The position numbers were made by a program, and so were the translations under genes. Positions 51,731 through 59,882 of a stretch of 64,000 bases of DNA are shown piece after piece (the first letter of the stretch is position 1; each line of letters starts with the position of its first letter). The notes beneath the pieces are model-generated. The model was not told the DNA's origin and ran no database searches. It worked only from the letters and a program-made list of their open reading frames with translations. The DNA is taken from the NCBI RefSeq assembly GCF_023614235.1, contig NZ_CP094264.1, forward strand, positions 1,364,001-1,428,000, written 5' to 3'. Origin of the DNA: Streptomyces sp. MRC013. Its GTDB lineage: Bacteria > Actinomycetota > Actinomycetes > Streptomycetales > Streptomycetaceae.

Positions 51731-52044
51731 GCGGCGGCCTCCCACGGAACCGGAACGTAGTCCTGCCCCAGCGTCGCCAGGACCGCCGCCCTGCGCCGCT
51801 CGCGCTGGAGACGCCGCCGCTCGCGTTCGTCCCGCTCGCGCTCCCATTCGACGACGTACGGGCGGACCAGGGGCATGCCGTCGGCGGTGATGAGGTCCGC
51901 CGGGCGCGGACGCGTGATCACGGGCGGACGTTCCGGAGCGGGCGGACGGAGGGTGGGGGGCAGCGGTGGCGAGGATGCCGTGGAGCGGTGGGCACCGCGG
52001 GCGGGCAGGAAGAGGGCCAGGATCGCGGCCAGTAGGGTGCGCAT
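51727..52044 (-). CDS. Small hypothetical protein with signal-like N terminus
   Basis: The protein has 105 aa from ATG 52044, with AGGAG at good spacing. The N-terminal 20 residues are hydrophobic (MRTLLAAILALFLPARGAHR), then Pro-rich, then a strongly charged helix (WERERDERERRRLQRERRR). Possibly membrane-anchored with a cytoplasmic or surface-exposed basic helix. No family recognised. It is divergent from the GntR gene, with which it shares a palindromic operator. Confidence 0.6.
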   Translation of the reverse strand: MRTLLAAILALFLPARGAHRSTASSPPLPPTLRPPAPERPPVITRPRPADLITADGMPLVRPYVVEWERERDERERRRLQRERRRAAVLATLGQDYVPVPWEAAA

Positions 52045-52112
52045 AGGTCGACTCCTAATCAGTCGGCTCAGGCCCCGGCTGGGAAGTAGCCGCTTCCCGT
52101 CGGGGCCGCTCT

Positions 52113-52129
52113 GTGTAGGGAACCTACAC
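52113..52129. promoter_or_regulatory. GTGTAGG-N3-CCTACAC operator between divergent accessory genes
   Basis: A perfect inverted repeat with 7-bp arms (52113-52119 and 52123-52129) lies between the small gene starting at 52044 (minus) and the GntR gene starting at 52172 (plus). Just right of it are three related 8-mers: GGATAACC, AGATAACT and GGATGCAC. This is the expected layout for an autoregulating GntR repressor of this short type. Confidence 0.7.
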
Positions 52130-52171
52130 TAGCGCGGATAACCGCAGATAACTACGGATGCACGGAAACCC

Positions 52172-52456
52172 GTGGTCACCCACGCTGACGTCATGGAGCT
52201 TGACCGCACACGCCCCCTCTGGCGGCAGATCGCAGCGGAGATCATCCAGCGCATCCGGAACGGCACGTATCCGCCGGGAAGCCGCGTGCCCTCCACTCTG
52301 GAAATCGCCCAGGAGTTCGGCGTGGTGAATGCGACTGCGGCGAAGGCGATGCGGCATGTCAGGGAGCAGGGGTGGACGCGGGGCGAGGTCGGGCTTGGCA
52401 CTTTCGTCTCCGACCCCCTGCCGCCCTCCCCCGAAGCTCCCGAGCCCTCCGCATAG
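52172..52456 (+). CDS. Short GntR-family regulator (single winged helix)
   Basis: The protein has 94 aa. A GntR-type winged helix fills the whole protein: PLWRQIAAEIIQRIRNGTYPPGSRVPSTLEIAQEFGVVNATAAKAMRHVREQGW. There is no effector domain. Such minimal GntR proteins are typical of Streptomyces ICEs and plasmids (KorA-like control of transfer or maintenance). The start is GTG 52172 (MVTHADVMELDRTRP) or ATG 52193; the longer form matches relatives I recall. It probably represses both itself and the divergent pair via the 17-bp palindrome. Confidence 0.85.
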   Translation: MVTHADVMELDRTRPLWRQIAAEIIQRIRNGTYPPGSRVPSTLEIAQEFGVVNATAAKAMRHVREQGWTRGEVGLGTFVSDPLPPSPEAPEPSA

Positions 52457-52546
52457 CCCGAAGCCACGCACCCCCGGCGGGAGGGCGCACCCGCGACAGG
52501 GCACCCCACCGACCGAGTCGGCGGCCACGGGCCTGACGCCGCGCTG

Positions 52547-53215
52547 CTACTTCACGTCTTTGGCCAGGACGGCGACGGCAACCCCGCCCACCACCCTCGT
52601 CAGCACGTAGTTGGTCGAGCTGCTGAAGGCGACACCGATGCCGGCCGGAATCGCCTTGGCCATCGCCTTCTGGGTGAAGGTGATGGACACCCGCTTGAAC
52701 AGCTGCTTGATCGTGACCAGAGCGGGCCCTGTGAGGTACTGGTAGACCAGCTTCTCGGCGATCTTCATGACCGCCGCCTTGCCGCCCTTCGACGCCATCT
52801 TCTCCACCGAGCCCGCCAGAGCGAGGGTGAAGGCGAGGTGCTTCTTGTCCTCGGCACTCAACTCGGTCTCGAACACCTCGACCAGGCACATGCACATGTC
52901 GACCTGGAGCTTGAGTGCTGCGGCGGTATCGGCGACACCCCCGCTCACGACTGCGACCGCCGTCCCGATGCCTGGGATGACACCCGGGGCCGCGGTGACC
53001 GCCCCAGCTGCTGCCGAGAGCTTGGAGTACCGGCCGATGATCTTGGCCGCGATCCGGCACTTGTCCTCCAGGCTCTCGGGCTTCCGCTCGTTCTTCTCCT
53101 CGAAGGCCGCACGGTAACCGTCCACGACCTTGGCGGCCGCCGCCGGTGTCATGACGATCGTCTCGACGGCCTTCTGGAGCCGGGACTCTTCGGGCCCGTC
53201 CACCTCGTTGTTCAT
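52547..53215 (-). CDS. Glycine-zipper membrane-associated protein in the type I RM operon (unassigned; EcsC-like)
   Basis: The protein has 222 aa from ATG 53215, with GGGGAGG before it. A helical N terminus (1-60) is followed by glycine-spaced hydrophobic segments (AGAVTAAPGVIPGIGTAVAVVSGGVADTA at 67-95; LVEVFETELS; a C-terminal AIPAGIGVAFSSSTNYVLTRVVGGVAVAVLA). Proteins with this pattern are grouped with EcsC-like or bacteriocin-type membrane proteins, but I cannot assign a family. It is the fourth gene in the hsdM-hsdS-hsdR direction, 113 bp past hsdR and after its terminator, so it may be co-inherited rather than co-transcribed. Confidence 0.65.
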   Translation of the reverse strand: MNNEVDGPEESRLQKAVETIVMTPAAAAKVVDGYRAAFEEKNERKPESLEDKCRIAAKIIGRYSKLSAAAGAVTAAPGVIPGIGTAVAVVSGGVADTAAALKLQVDMCMCLVEVFETELSAEDKKHLAFTLALAGSVEKMASKGGKAAVMKIAEKLVYQYLTGPALVTIKQLFKRVSITFTQKAMAKAIPAGIGVAFSSSTNYVLTRVVGGVAVAVLAKDVK

Positions 53216-53293
53216 GTACCCCTCCCCATTCGTTGCACCTCGCGCAGAGGGCAACCCTTGTGCTTCCCGCTGTACTGCTGACGTTCTCGAAGG

Positions 53294-53323
53294 ACGCCCC
53301 GGCCGACCTCCCGGCCGGGGCGT
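53294..53323 (-). terminator. Terminator after hsdR
   Basis: A perfect 12-bp stem (ACGCCCCGGCCG at 53294-53305 with CGGCCGGGGCGT at 53312-53323) and a 6-nt loop, 5 nt past the hsdR stop. Confidence 0.85.
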
Positions 53324-53328
53324 ACACG

Positions 53329-56300
53329 TCAGATGCCGTCGTCGAGCCCCGCCTCGCGGCGGAGCATCCGCCAGGCGGCCTTGCGGGCGCTGCGGTCCAG
53401 GCTGGACTTGAAGCCCTTGTCGGGACCGAAGTACTGGCGGCCCAGTCCCGCGATGGTGTCGATGTGGTCGGCCATCTTGTCCGCGAAGACGGTGTCGAAG
53501 ACGAGGCCGAAGTTCTCCTCGTCGTTGACGACGGCCGCCGCCTTCACCTTCGGGTCGGCCGTGGTCTCCTCGAACGGGCGGATGAAGTCCTGCTCGGTGA
53601 AATCGGTGCCGAACCGCTCGTTGAACTTCTCGATCAGCTCGGAGAGCAGCGACTTCTCCGCCTCCTTCGCGCCGCCCGAGCCGTCGCCGAAGCCCGGCAT
53701 CGTCGCCGGCCCCTCGGGGGTGAGGGAGACGTCGTACTCGCCGGTCTTCTCCACCCGCAGGTGGCTGAGGTCGACCTCGCCTATGTCCACCCCGCCGTCC
53801 GCGCGGCGCGGCAGCCGGTTGAGGAGGTAGCGGCCGTAGAGGTGCAGCCGTTCCAGCTCGGCGTCCTGGTAGGGGACGATCTGCGCGAGGAAGCCGTACT
53901 TCCTGACGTAGTCGTTGAGGTCGGCGCGGAAGCCCTCCGCCGTCTCCTGGTCGTCCTCGTCCTCGCTTTCGAGCAGAGCGGTGAAGCGGGCGACCGCCGG
54001 GGAGAGCAGCCGGTACAGCTCGGCGTGCAGCTTCTCCCACTTGGACTGCGAGCCCGCCGCCTTCTCCTTGGCGGCGAAGTACGCGGCGGCGAACTCGTCC
54101 ATCTCCTGCCCGGACAGGACCGCCGCCTGCATGACCCGGCTCTGCGCGGTGTAGAGGAGGTTGGGGTCGGAGGGGAGGGTGTTCGCCTCCTCGAAGTACG
54201 GGCGGAAGGACTCCTGTATGTCCTCGGCGTCGTTGACGAAGTCGAGGACCGCCAGGTCGGCCTGGGTCTTGCGCTCGGCGGTCCGGTTCAGCCGGGACAG
54301 CGTCTGGACGGCGGAGATGCCGGTCAGCGTCTTGTTGACGTACATCGTCGTCAGGAGCGGCTGGTCGAAGCCGGTCTGGTACTTCTCCGCCACGACGAGG
54401 ATCCTGTACTCGCGCTGGCCAGGACCACCGGCCCGGACGGCCTTGTCGTCGGCGCGCGTGTAGGCGAACGCCTTCGGCAGCGCGCTCTCCGACAGCCCGC
54501 CGTTCTCCTTCGGCTCGGTGGTCTCCTCGCCGTCGATGGTGAGCGATCCGGAGAAGGCGACGAGGACACCCAGGTCGGGGTACTTGGTGTCGTAGTCCCG
54601 GTCCTTGATGTAGCTCTTGATGGCCCGCGCCATCTGCACGGCGGACTGCCGGGAGGCGGTCACCACCATCGCCTTGGCCCGCCCGCCGAGACGGCCCCGG
54701 CTGTGCGCCGCGAAGTGCTCCACGATCACCTGGGCGTGCTGGGCGACCGTCGAGTCGTGGGTCAGCGCGTACCGGGCGAGCAGGGGGTTCGCCTTCGACG
54801 GGTCGACCTCCCGCTCGTCGGGGTTCTGGTTCACCAGCTTCCAGTACGTGTTGTACGTGACGTAGTTGCGCAGCGGGTCGAGGATGAAGCCCTCCTCGAT
54901 CGCCTGCCGCATGGAGTACGTGTGGAAGGGCCGGTAGGCCGCCTTGCCGTCGACGTCCTGGAGCGTGCCGAAGAGTTCGAGGGTCTTGGCCTTCGGCGTG
55001 GCGGTGAATGCGAAGTAGGAGAGGTTCGCGGCGCGGGAACGCTGCTCGGCCCTCTTCTTGAGCTGCTCCTCCAGGGTGGCGCCCTCGGCCTTGACCGTGG
55101 TCGCGCCCGCGTCGTCCGAGTCGGAGTCCAGGCCGAGATCGCGCAGCGCGGACCGTACGGCGGTCGCGGCGTCGCCGGACTGCGAGGAGTGCGCCTCGTC
55201 CACGATGATCGCGAAGCGGCTGCCCCGGATCTCGGTGGGGTTGCGCTGGAGGTAGTCGAGCAGCGCCGGGAACGAGTGCAGAGTGACGGTGACGATCTTC
55301 CCGGTGTCGCGGGAGAGGGCCCTGGCGAGCTGCTCGCCCTTCGCCCCGTGCTTCTCGTCGATCTTCACGACGAGGCCCGCGGTCTGCTCGAAGCTGCCGA
55401 CCGTCTCCCGGAGCTGCGCGTCCAGGTTGCGGCGGTCGGTGATGACGATGACCTTGTCGAAGACCGGCACGCCCGGCTTGAGGCCCTTGGCGACGGCCTC
55501 GGGGTCGAGTTCGCGGGGGTCGGTGGGGGTGTGCAGGTCGCTGAGGCGGTGGGCCAGCCAGCCGATGGTGTTCGACTTGCCCGAGCCGGCCGAGGCCATG
55601 ACCAGGTAGTCGTGTCCGGCACCGTGGGTGGCGGCGTGCGCGGTGAGCTTCTTGACTACGTCCCACTGGTGGAACCTGGGGAAGATCATCGTCTTGGTGG
55701 TGCCGCCGCCGGGCGTTTTGCTCTTGTGCAGGTGCACGAACCGCTGGAGCAGGTCCAGCCAGTTGTCCGGCTGCCAGACCTGCTCCCAGAGGTAGGAGGT
55801 GGCGTACGTGCCGTAGGCGGTCGGGGCCGGGTTGCCGGCGCCGCCCGGCTGACCGGGGCCGTTGGAGCCGGTGTTGAAGGGGAGGAAGCGGGTGTTCTTG
55901 CCCTTGAGCTGGGTGGCGACGAAGACCAGGTCCGGGTCGACGGCGAAGTTCGCGACGACACGGCGGGTGAAGATCAGCTCAGTGGGGTCCCGTTCGGTGC
56001 GGTACTGCTCCTTGGCCTGCTCCACACCCTGCCTGGTCAGCGGGTTCTTCAACTCGGCCGTGGCAACCGGGATTCCGTTGAGGAACAGGACGAGGTCGAG
56101 CCGGTTGCCCCAGTCGGCCTGCTTGGTCGCGTACTCCAGCTCCCGGACGACGGTGAGGCGGTTGGCCCGGTACCCGTCCAGCACGGAGTCGTGGGCGACG
56201 AGGTTCGGTTTGAAGTAGGCGACGCGGAGCAGGACGCCCCGGTCCTTAACGCCGTTGCGAAGCACGTCGAGAAGGCCGTTGGTGGTGATGGCCTGGTCCA

Positions 56301-56526
56301 GGCGGGCGGCGAACCCGCGCTGGGCCTCGCTCGGGTCGCCGCCGTAGACGGTGAGCAGCTCGCCCCACTCGTCGGGCTGGGTCTCCCGGATGAAGGCGAA
56401 CAACTCGCCGGTGTCCAGGCCGAGATCGGCCCGGTAATTCTGCGGACTTGCCTCGCGCCAGCCGCGCTCGACCATGGCGGCGACGATGGCGTCCCCGAAG
56501 GCGGATTCCGTGTGGATGGGGCTCAT
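53329..56526 (-). CDS. hsdR: Type I restriction endonuclease subunit R
   Basis: The protein has 1065 aa. The PD-(D/E)xK nuclease core lies at about 142-163 (RLDLVLFLNGIPVATAELKNPL gives D...E-x-K). The SF2 translocase motor has Walker A SAGSGKSN at about 315, DEAH (VDEAHSSQ) at about 440 and later helicase motifs (TGFDQPLLTTMYV). A helical C-terminal region is needed to join M and S subunits. It cuts unmodified DNA far from the recognition site after ATP-driven translocation. It starts 2 nt after the hsdS stop. Intact and probably functional. Confidence 0.94.
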   Translation of the reverse strand: MSPIHTESAFGDAIVAAMVERGWREASPQNYRADLGLDTGELFAFIRETQPDEWGELLTVYGGDPSEAQRGFAARLDQAITTNGLLDVLRNGVKDRGVLLRVAYFKPNLVAHDSVLDGYRANRLTVVRELEYATKQADWGNRLDLVLFLNGIPVATAELKNPLTRQGVEQAKEQYRTERDPTELIFTRRVVANFAVDPDLVFVATQLKGKNTRFLPFNTGSNGPGQPGGAGNPAPTAYGTYATSYLWEQVWQPDNWLDLLQRFVHLHKSKTPGGGTTKTMIFPRFHQWDVVKKLTAHAATHGAGHDYLVMASAGSGKSNTIGWLAHRLSDLHTPTDPRELDPEAVAKGLKPGVPVFDKVIVITDRRNLDAQLRETVGSFEQTAGLVVKIDEKHGAKGEQLARALSRDTGKIVTVTLHSFPALLDYLQRNPTEIRGSRFAIIVDEAHSSQSGDAATAVRSALRDLGLDSDSDDAGATTVKAEGATLEEQLKKRAEQRSRAANLSYFAFTATPKAKTLELFGTLQDVDGKAAYRPFHTYSMRQAIEEGFILDPLRNYVTYNTYWKLVNQNPDEREVDPSKANPLLARYALTHDSTVAQHAQVIVEHFAAHSRGRLGGRAKAMVVTASRQSAVQMARAIKSYIKDRDYDTKYPDLGVLVAFSGSLTIDGEETTEPKENGGLSESALPKAFAYTRADDKAVRAGGPGQREYRILVVAEKYQTGFDQPLLTTMYVNKTLTGISAVQTLSRLNRTAERKTQADLAVLDFVNDAEDIQESFRPYFEEANTLPSDPNLLYTAQSRVMQAAVLSGQEMDEFAAAYFAAKEKAAGSQSKWEKLHAELYRLLSPAVARFTALLESEDEDDQETAEGFRADLNDYVRKYGFLAQIVPYQDAELERLHLYGRYLLNRLPRRADGGVDIGEVDLSHLRVEKTGEYDVSLTPEGPATMPGFGDGSGGAKEAEKSLLSELIEKFNERFGTDFTEQDFIRPFEETTADPKVKAAAVVNDEENFGLVFDTVFADKMADHIDTIAGLGRQYFGPDKGFKSSLDRSARKAAWRMLRREAGLDDGI

Positions 56527-56528
56527 GG

Positions 56529-57785
56529 CTACGCGGTGACTCCGTCCGTTACGTTGCGCCCGCTGGCGGTGGATACGTCGAACTGGCCGGTTACGGCGGC
56601 GGTGATGAGGGACTGGCGGCGTTCGGTGATCAGCGCTCGCTGTCGTGACAACTCACTCTGCAGGCTTTCGACCTGAGACACCTGGCTCTGCAATTGCGCC
56701 AAGCGTTTTTTCGCCTCTGCAGGTTTCAAAACCGGAATGGGGACTCCGCGCAACCTGTCGGCCTTGATACCCAAGGCGGTTGATCCGGTGGCCCTGAGTT
56801 CCAGCTCCGCCTGTCCCTGGGGGGAACGCAGGTACCAGTAAAGCCATTCCGGACTACAGAACCTCTGATCGACCCTGAGTACAATCACACGCTGCGCGAG
56901 AGCCACTCCTGCATCATCGACCATGGCCACCTGTCCAAGCGGAGCCTCAGTGGTCAACAACACGTCGCTGTGCATGAGTAGCCCACGACGCATCCAATCA
57001 CTGTAGGCGTCTTCAGCAATATACTCGCGACTTGCAGCCAAGTCGATCTTTCCGTCGCGAATGTTCTTGGCAGTGACCAATGGGATCCCGGATACGGTCT
57101 TCTCGGGTGTCGCTCCGCGATAGTCGATCCATCGACTAACGACGCGTCGCAATGCAAGATTGATTGGAAGTGCACCGTCAGCTTGTACTGTGTGTGACGC
57201 AAAGCAATTCGACAGCAGTGACGCCTGCCGCTCGCCCAGGAGGCGTGAGAGCTTATTGGAGAGGAGCTGGATTCGATCTAGCTTGCCAGTCTCGGCGTCG
57301 AGGAAGTCGGCGATGCGGCGCTGTTCCCCTTCGTCGGGAAAGCTGATCCGCAAGTCTCGAATTTGAGCTTCATTGACGAACGGAAGTGGGCCGGAGCCAG
57401 CCAACTCGCCAAGATCGATTATCGACAGTGCGTAGATCCAGAAGCGAGGATCACCCACTTGCGGTACTACAGCCATCAAGTTGTTGTCCATTGCTGACGG
57501 TTGCCGCAGTAGTCGCCGAGGGTTCTTAAGAAGGGCTGCGCCGACTTTGGGGAAGACTACTGAGCCACTTGGGGCCAAGCGCGCACCAAGTGAGCTGATG
57601 TCTCCACGGCTGACCCAGTTTTGCGCCCCGATCACGCTGTAGCCGCTTCTCCGCGTAGCAAGATCGGCAACCTTCAGAAACGGGTAGTCGCCAGAATTCC
57701 TGCCCTGGAAGGTGTGGGGGAACCCCACACCGCTGATGATCCGGGCGACGCGTCCAAGCTTGACCGTAGGGTAGGAAAGCGTCAT
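56529..57785 (-). CDS. hsdS: Type I RM specificity subunit S
   Basis: The protein has 418 aa, with two target-recognition domains (about 1-150 and 205-350), each followed by a long helical spacer (EQRRIADFLDAETGKLDRI; LAQLQSQVSQVESLQSELSRQ). This is the classic half-repeat structure that sets the DNA sequence read by both methylation and restriction. Codons such as ATA, ATT, CTT, TTG and AAT, and lower GC, contrast with hsdM and hsdR, which indicates acquisition or recombination of recognition domains. It overlaps hsdM as ATGA. Confidence 0.93.
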   Translation of the reverse strand: MTLSYPTVKLGRVARIISGVGFPHTFQGRNSGDYPFLKVADLATRRSGYSVIGAQNWVSRGDISSLGARLAPSGSVVFPKVGAALLKNPRRLLRQPSAMDNNLMAVVPQVGDPRFWIYALSIIDLGELAGSGPLPFVNEAQIRDLRISFPDEGEQRRIADFLDAETGKLDRIQLLSNKLSRLLGERQASLLSNCFASHTVQADGALPINLALRRVVSRWIDYRGATPEKTVSGIPLVTAKNIRDGKIDLAASREYIAEDAYSDWMRRGLLMHSDVLLTTEAPLGQVAMVDDAGVALAQRVIVLRVDQRFCSPEWLYWYLRSPQGQAELELRATGSTALGIKADRLRGVPIPVLKPAEAKKRLAQLQSQVSQVESLQSELSRQRALITERRQSLITAAVTGQFDVSTASGRNVTDGVTA

Positions 57786-59791
57786 TCCGTCACCTCACCC
57801 AACAGCGCCTGAATCTCCGCCTCCAGCGACTTCAGCTCCGCGTCGATCTCCGCCAGCGGCCTCGGCGGCTTGTACACGTAGAAGTGCCGCGTGAACGGGA
57901 TCTCGTAGCCAATCTTCGTCTTCGTGTGGTCGATCCACGCGTCCGGCACGTGCGGCAGCACCTCGCGCTTGAGGTACTCCTCGACGTCCTCGCCCAGCGG
58001 GACGTTCTCGTAGTCCCGCAGGTCCGTGTCCGGCTCCGGGGTGCCCTTGATCTTCTGCACCTCGCCTTCCGGGTCCCGGACCCCCACCGCCTCCCGTACC
58101 GCCTTCGCGAACGGCGCGCCCGACGGCCACGTCAGGCCGGCCGCGACCACGGCGTCCTTCAGGGCGACGAACGCCTCGGACTTCGTCGCCCAGGACGAGC
58201 CGAGCAGCGTACGCACCGCCGCGACGAACTCCTCGCTCCGCTCCAGCTTCGCCACCGCCTTGGCCTCCGCCAGTGCGGCCAGGGTCTCCTCCGTCACCTC
58301 GAAGCGGAGTTTCAACGGCCGCTCCACGGTGATGCGCTGGTAGCCGAAGTCCTCGTTGGCGAAGACCTTCACCTTGCCGTGCAGCGGGTGCTCGGGGTTC
58401 TTCGCGACGTGCAGCGCCTCCGCGTACAGCCGGGTGATGTCCCCGATGTGGTCGGGACGGCCGTTCGTCCCGTCGCCCAGCTCCTTGCGCTTGTCGCCCA
58501 GCGACTTGCGCATCTTCACCCACTGGTCGCGCGCGTCCAGCAGGACGACCTTGCCCTTGTGGTCGGCGTCCTTGCGGTTCGTCAGGATCCAGAAGTACGT
58601 CGAGATGCCGGTGTTGTAGAAGAGCTGGTCCGGGAGGGCGACGATCGCCTCCAGCCAGTCGTTCTCCAGGATCCAGCGGCGGATGTTGGACTCGCCCGAC
58701 TCGGCCGCGCCCGTGAACAGCGGGGAGCCGTTGAAGACGATGGCGACGCGGGAGCCGCCCCCGCCGTTGACGTCCACCGGCTTCATCTTCGCGATCATGT
58801 GCTGGAGGAAGAGCAGCGAGCCGTCGTTGATGCGGGGTAGGCCCGCGCCGAAGCGGCCGGCGTCGCCGAGCGACTTGTGTTCGTACTCGACCTCCTCCCT
58901 GACCTTCTTCCACTCCACGCCGAACGGCGGGTTGGCCAGGATGTAGTCGAACCTGCGGCGGGCGTGGCCGTCGTCGGAGAAGGAGTTGCCGAAGCGGATG
59001 TTCTCCGGGTCCTGGCCCTTGATCATGAGGTCGGACCGGCAGATCGCCCAGGACTCGGGGTTGAGCTCCTGCCCGTACACCTCGACCGTCGCGTCCCGGT
59101 TGAGGGCCTTGATGTGGTCGTCCGCGGCGCTGAGCATGCCGCCCGTGCCGCAGGCCGGGTCCATGACCGTGCGGACGACACCGGGCACGGTGAGGGCGTC
59201 CGCGTCGGGCGCCACCAGCAGGTTGACCATCAGCTTGATGACCTCGCGCGGGGTGAAGTGCTCACCCGCGGTCTCGTTCGACTGCTCGGCGAAGCGGCGG
59301 ATCAGCTCCTCGAAGACGTAGCCCATGTTGTGGTTGGGCACGGTGTCGGGGTGCAGGTCGAGGTCGGTGAACCTGCCGATGACCCGGTAGAGGAGGTTCG
59401 CGGAGTCGAGCTTCCTGATCTGCTGGTTGAACTCGTACCTGTCGAGGACCTCGCGGGCGTTGTCGGAGAAGGCGCCGACGTAGACCTGCAGGTTCTTCGC
59501 CGCGTTCTGCGGGTCGGCCGCGATCTTCCGCAGGGTGAGGTCGCTCTTGTTGTAGAAGGAGTGGCCCGAGGCGCGGCGCAGGAAGTGGTCGGTGTCGATG
59601 TCCTGGCCCGCGAACCTGGCGACGGTCTCGACGACCTTGTCGCGCGTCGGCTCCAGGACGCACTCCAGGCGGCGCAGCACGGTGAACGGCAGGATGACCT
59701 TGCCGTAGTCGGACTGCTTGTAGTCGCCGCGCAGGAGATCGGCGACGGACCAGGCGTGGTTCGCCAACTCCGTGTGCTTGCTGCTGTTCAA
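57782..59791 (-). CDS. hsdM: Type I RM DNA methyltransferase subunit M
   Basis: The protein has 669 aa from TTG 59791. It has an N-terminal helical HsdM domain (HAWSVADLLRGDYKQSDYGKVILPFTVLRR), the SAM-binding motif DPACGTGGML at about 209 and the N6-adenine catalytic motif NPPF at about 286. The C-terminal extension (about 480-669) is longer than in EcoKI HsdM. It methylates adenine in the target read by HsdS. It heads the hsdM-S-R operon and lies 91 bp after a second methylase gene on the same strand. No strong ribosome site is seen at the TTG. Confidence 0.93.
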   Translation of the reverse strand: MNSSKHTELANHAWSVADLLRGDYKQSDYGKVILPFTVLRRLECVLEPTRDKVVETVARFAGQDIDTDHFLRRASGHSFYNKSDLTLRKIAADPQNAAKNLQVYVGAFSDNAREVLDRYEFNQQIRKLDSANLLYRVIGRFTDLDLHPDTVPNHNMGYVFEELIRRFAEQSNETAGEHFTPREVIKLMVNLLVAPDADALTVPGVVRTVMDPACGTGGMLSAADDHIKALNRDATVEVYGQELNPESWAICRSDLMIKGQDPENIRFGNSFSDDGHARRRFDYILANPPFGVEWKKVREEVEYEHKSLGDAGRFGAGLPRINDGSLLFLQHMIAKMKPVDVNGGGGSRVAIVFNGSPLFTGAAESGESNIRRWILENDWLEAIVALPDQLFYNTGISTYFWILTNRKDADHKGKVVLLDARDQWVKMRKSLGDKRKELGDGTNGRPDHIGDITRLYAEALHVAKNPEHPLHGKVKVFANEDFGYQRITVERPLKLRFEVTEETLAALAEAKAVAKLERSEEFVAAVRTLLGSSWATKSEAFVALKDAVVAAGLTWPSGAPFAKAVREAVGVRDPEGEVQKIKGTPEPDTDLRDYENVPLGEDVEEYLKREVLPHVPDAWIDHTKTKIGYEIPFTRHFYVYKPPRPLAEIDAELKSLEAEIQALLGEVTE

Positions 59792-59882
59792 GAGGTCCCG
59801 GCTTCCTTCCGAAAAGACGCCGCCCGGGCGGGGGACGGCAGGGATCCAGTGTGGTCGTACGTGGTGGGGCGCGTGGGGCGTT

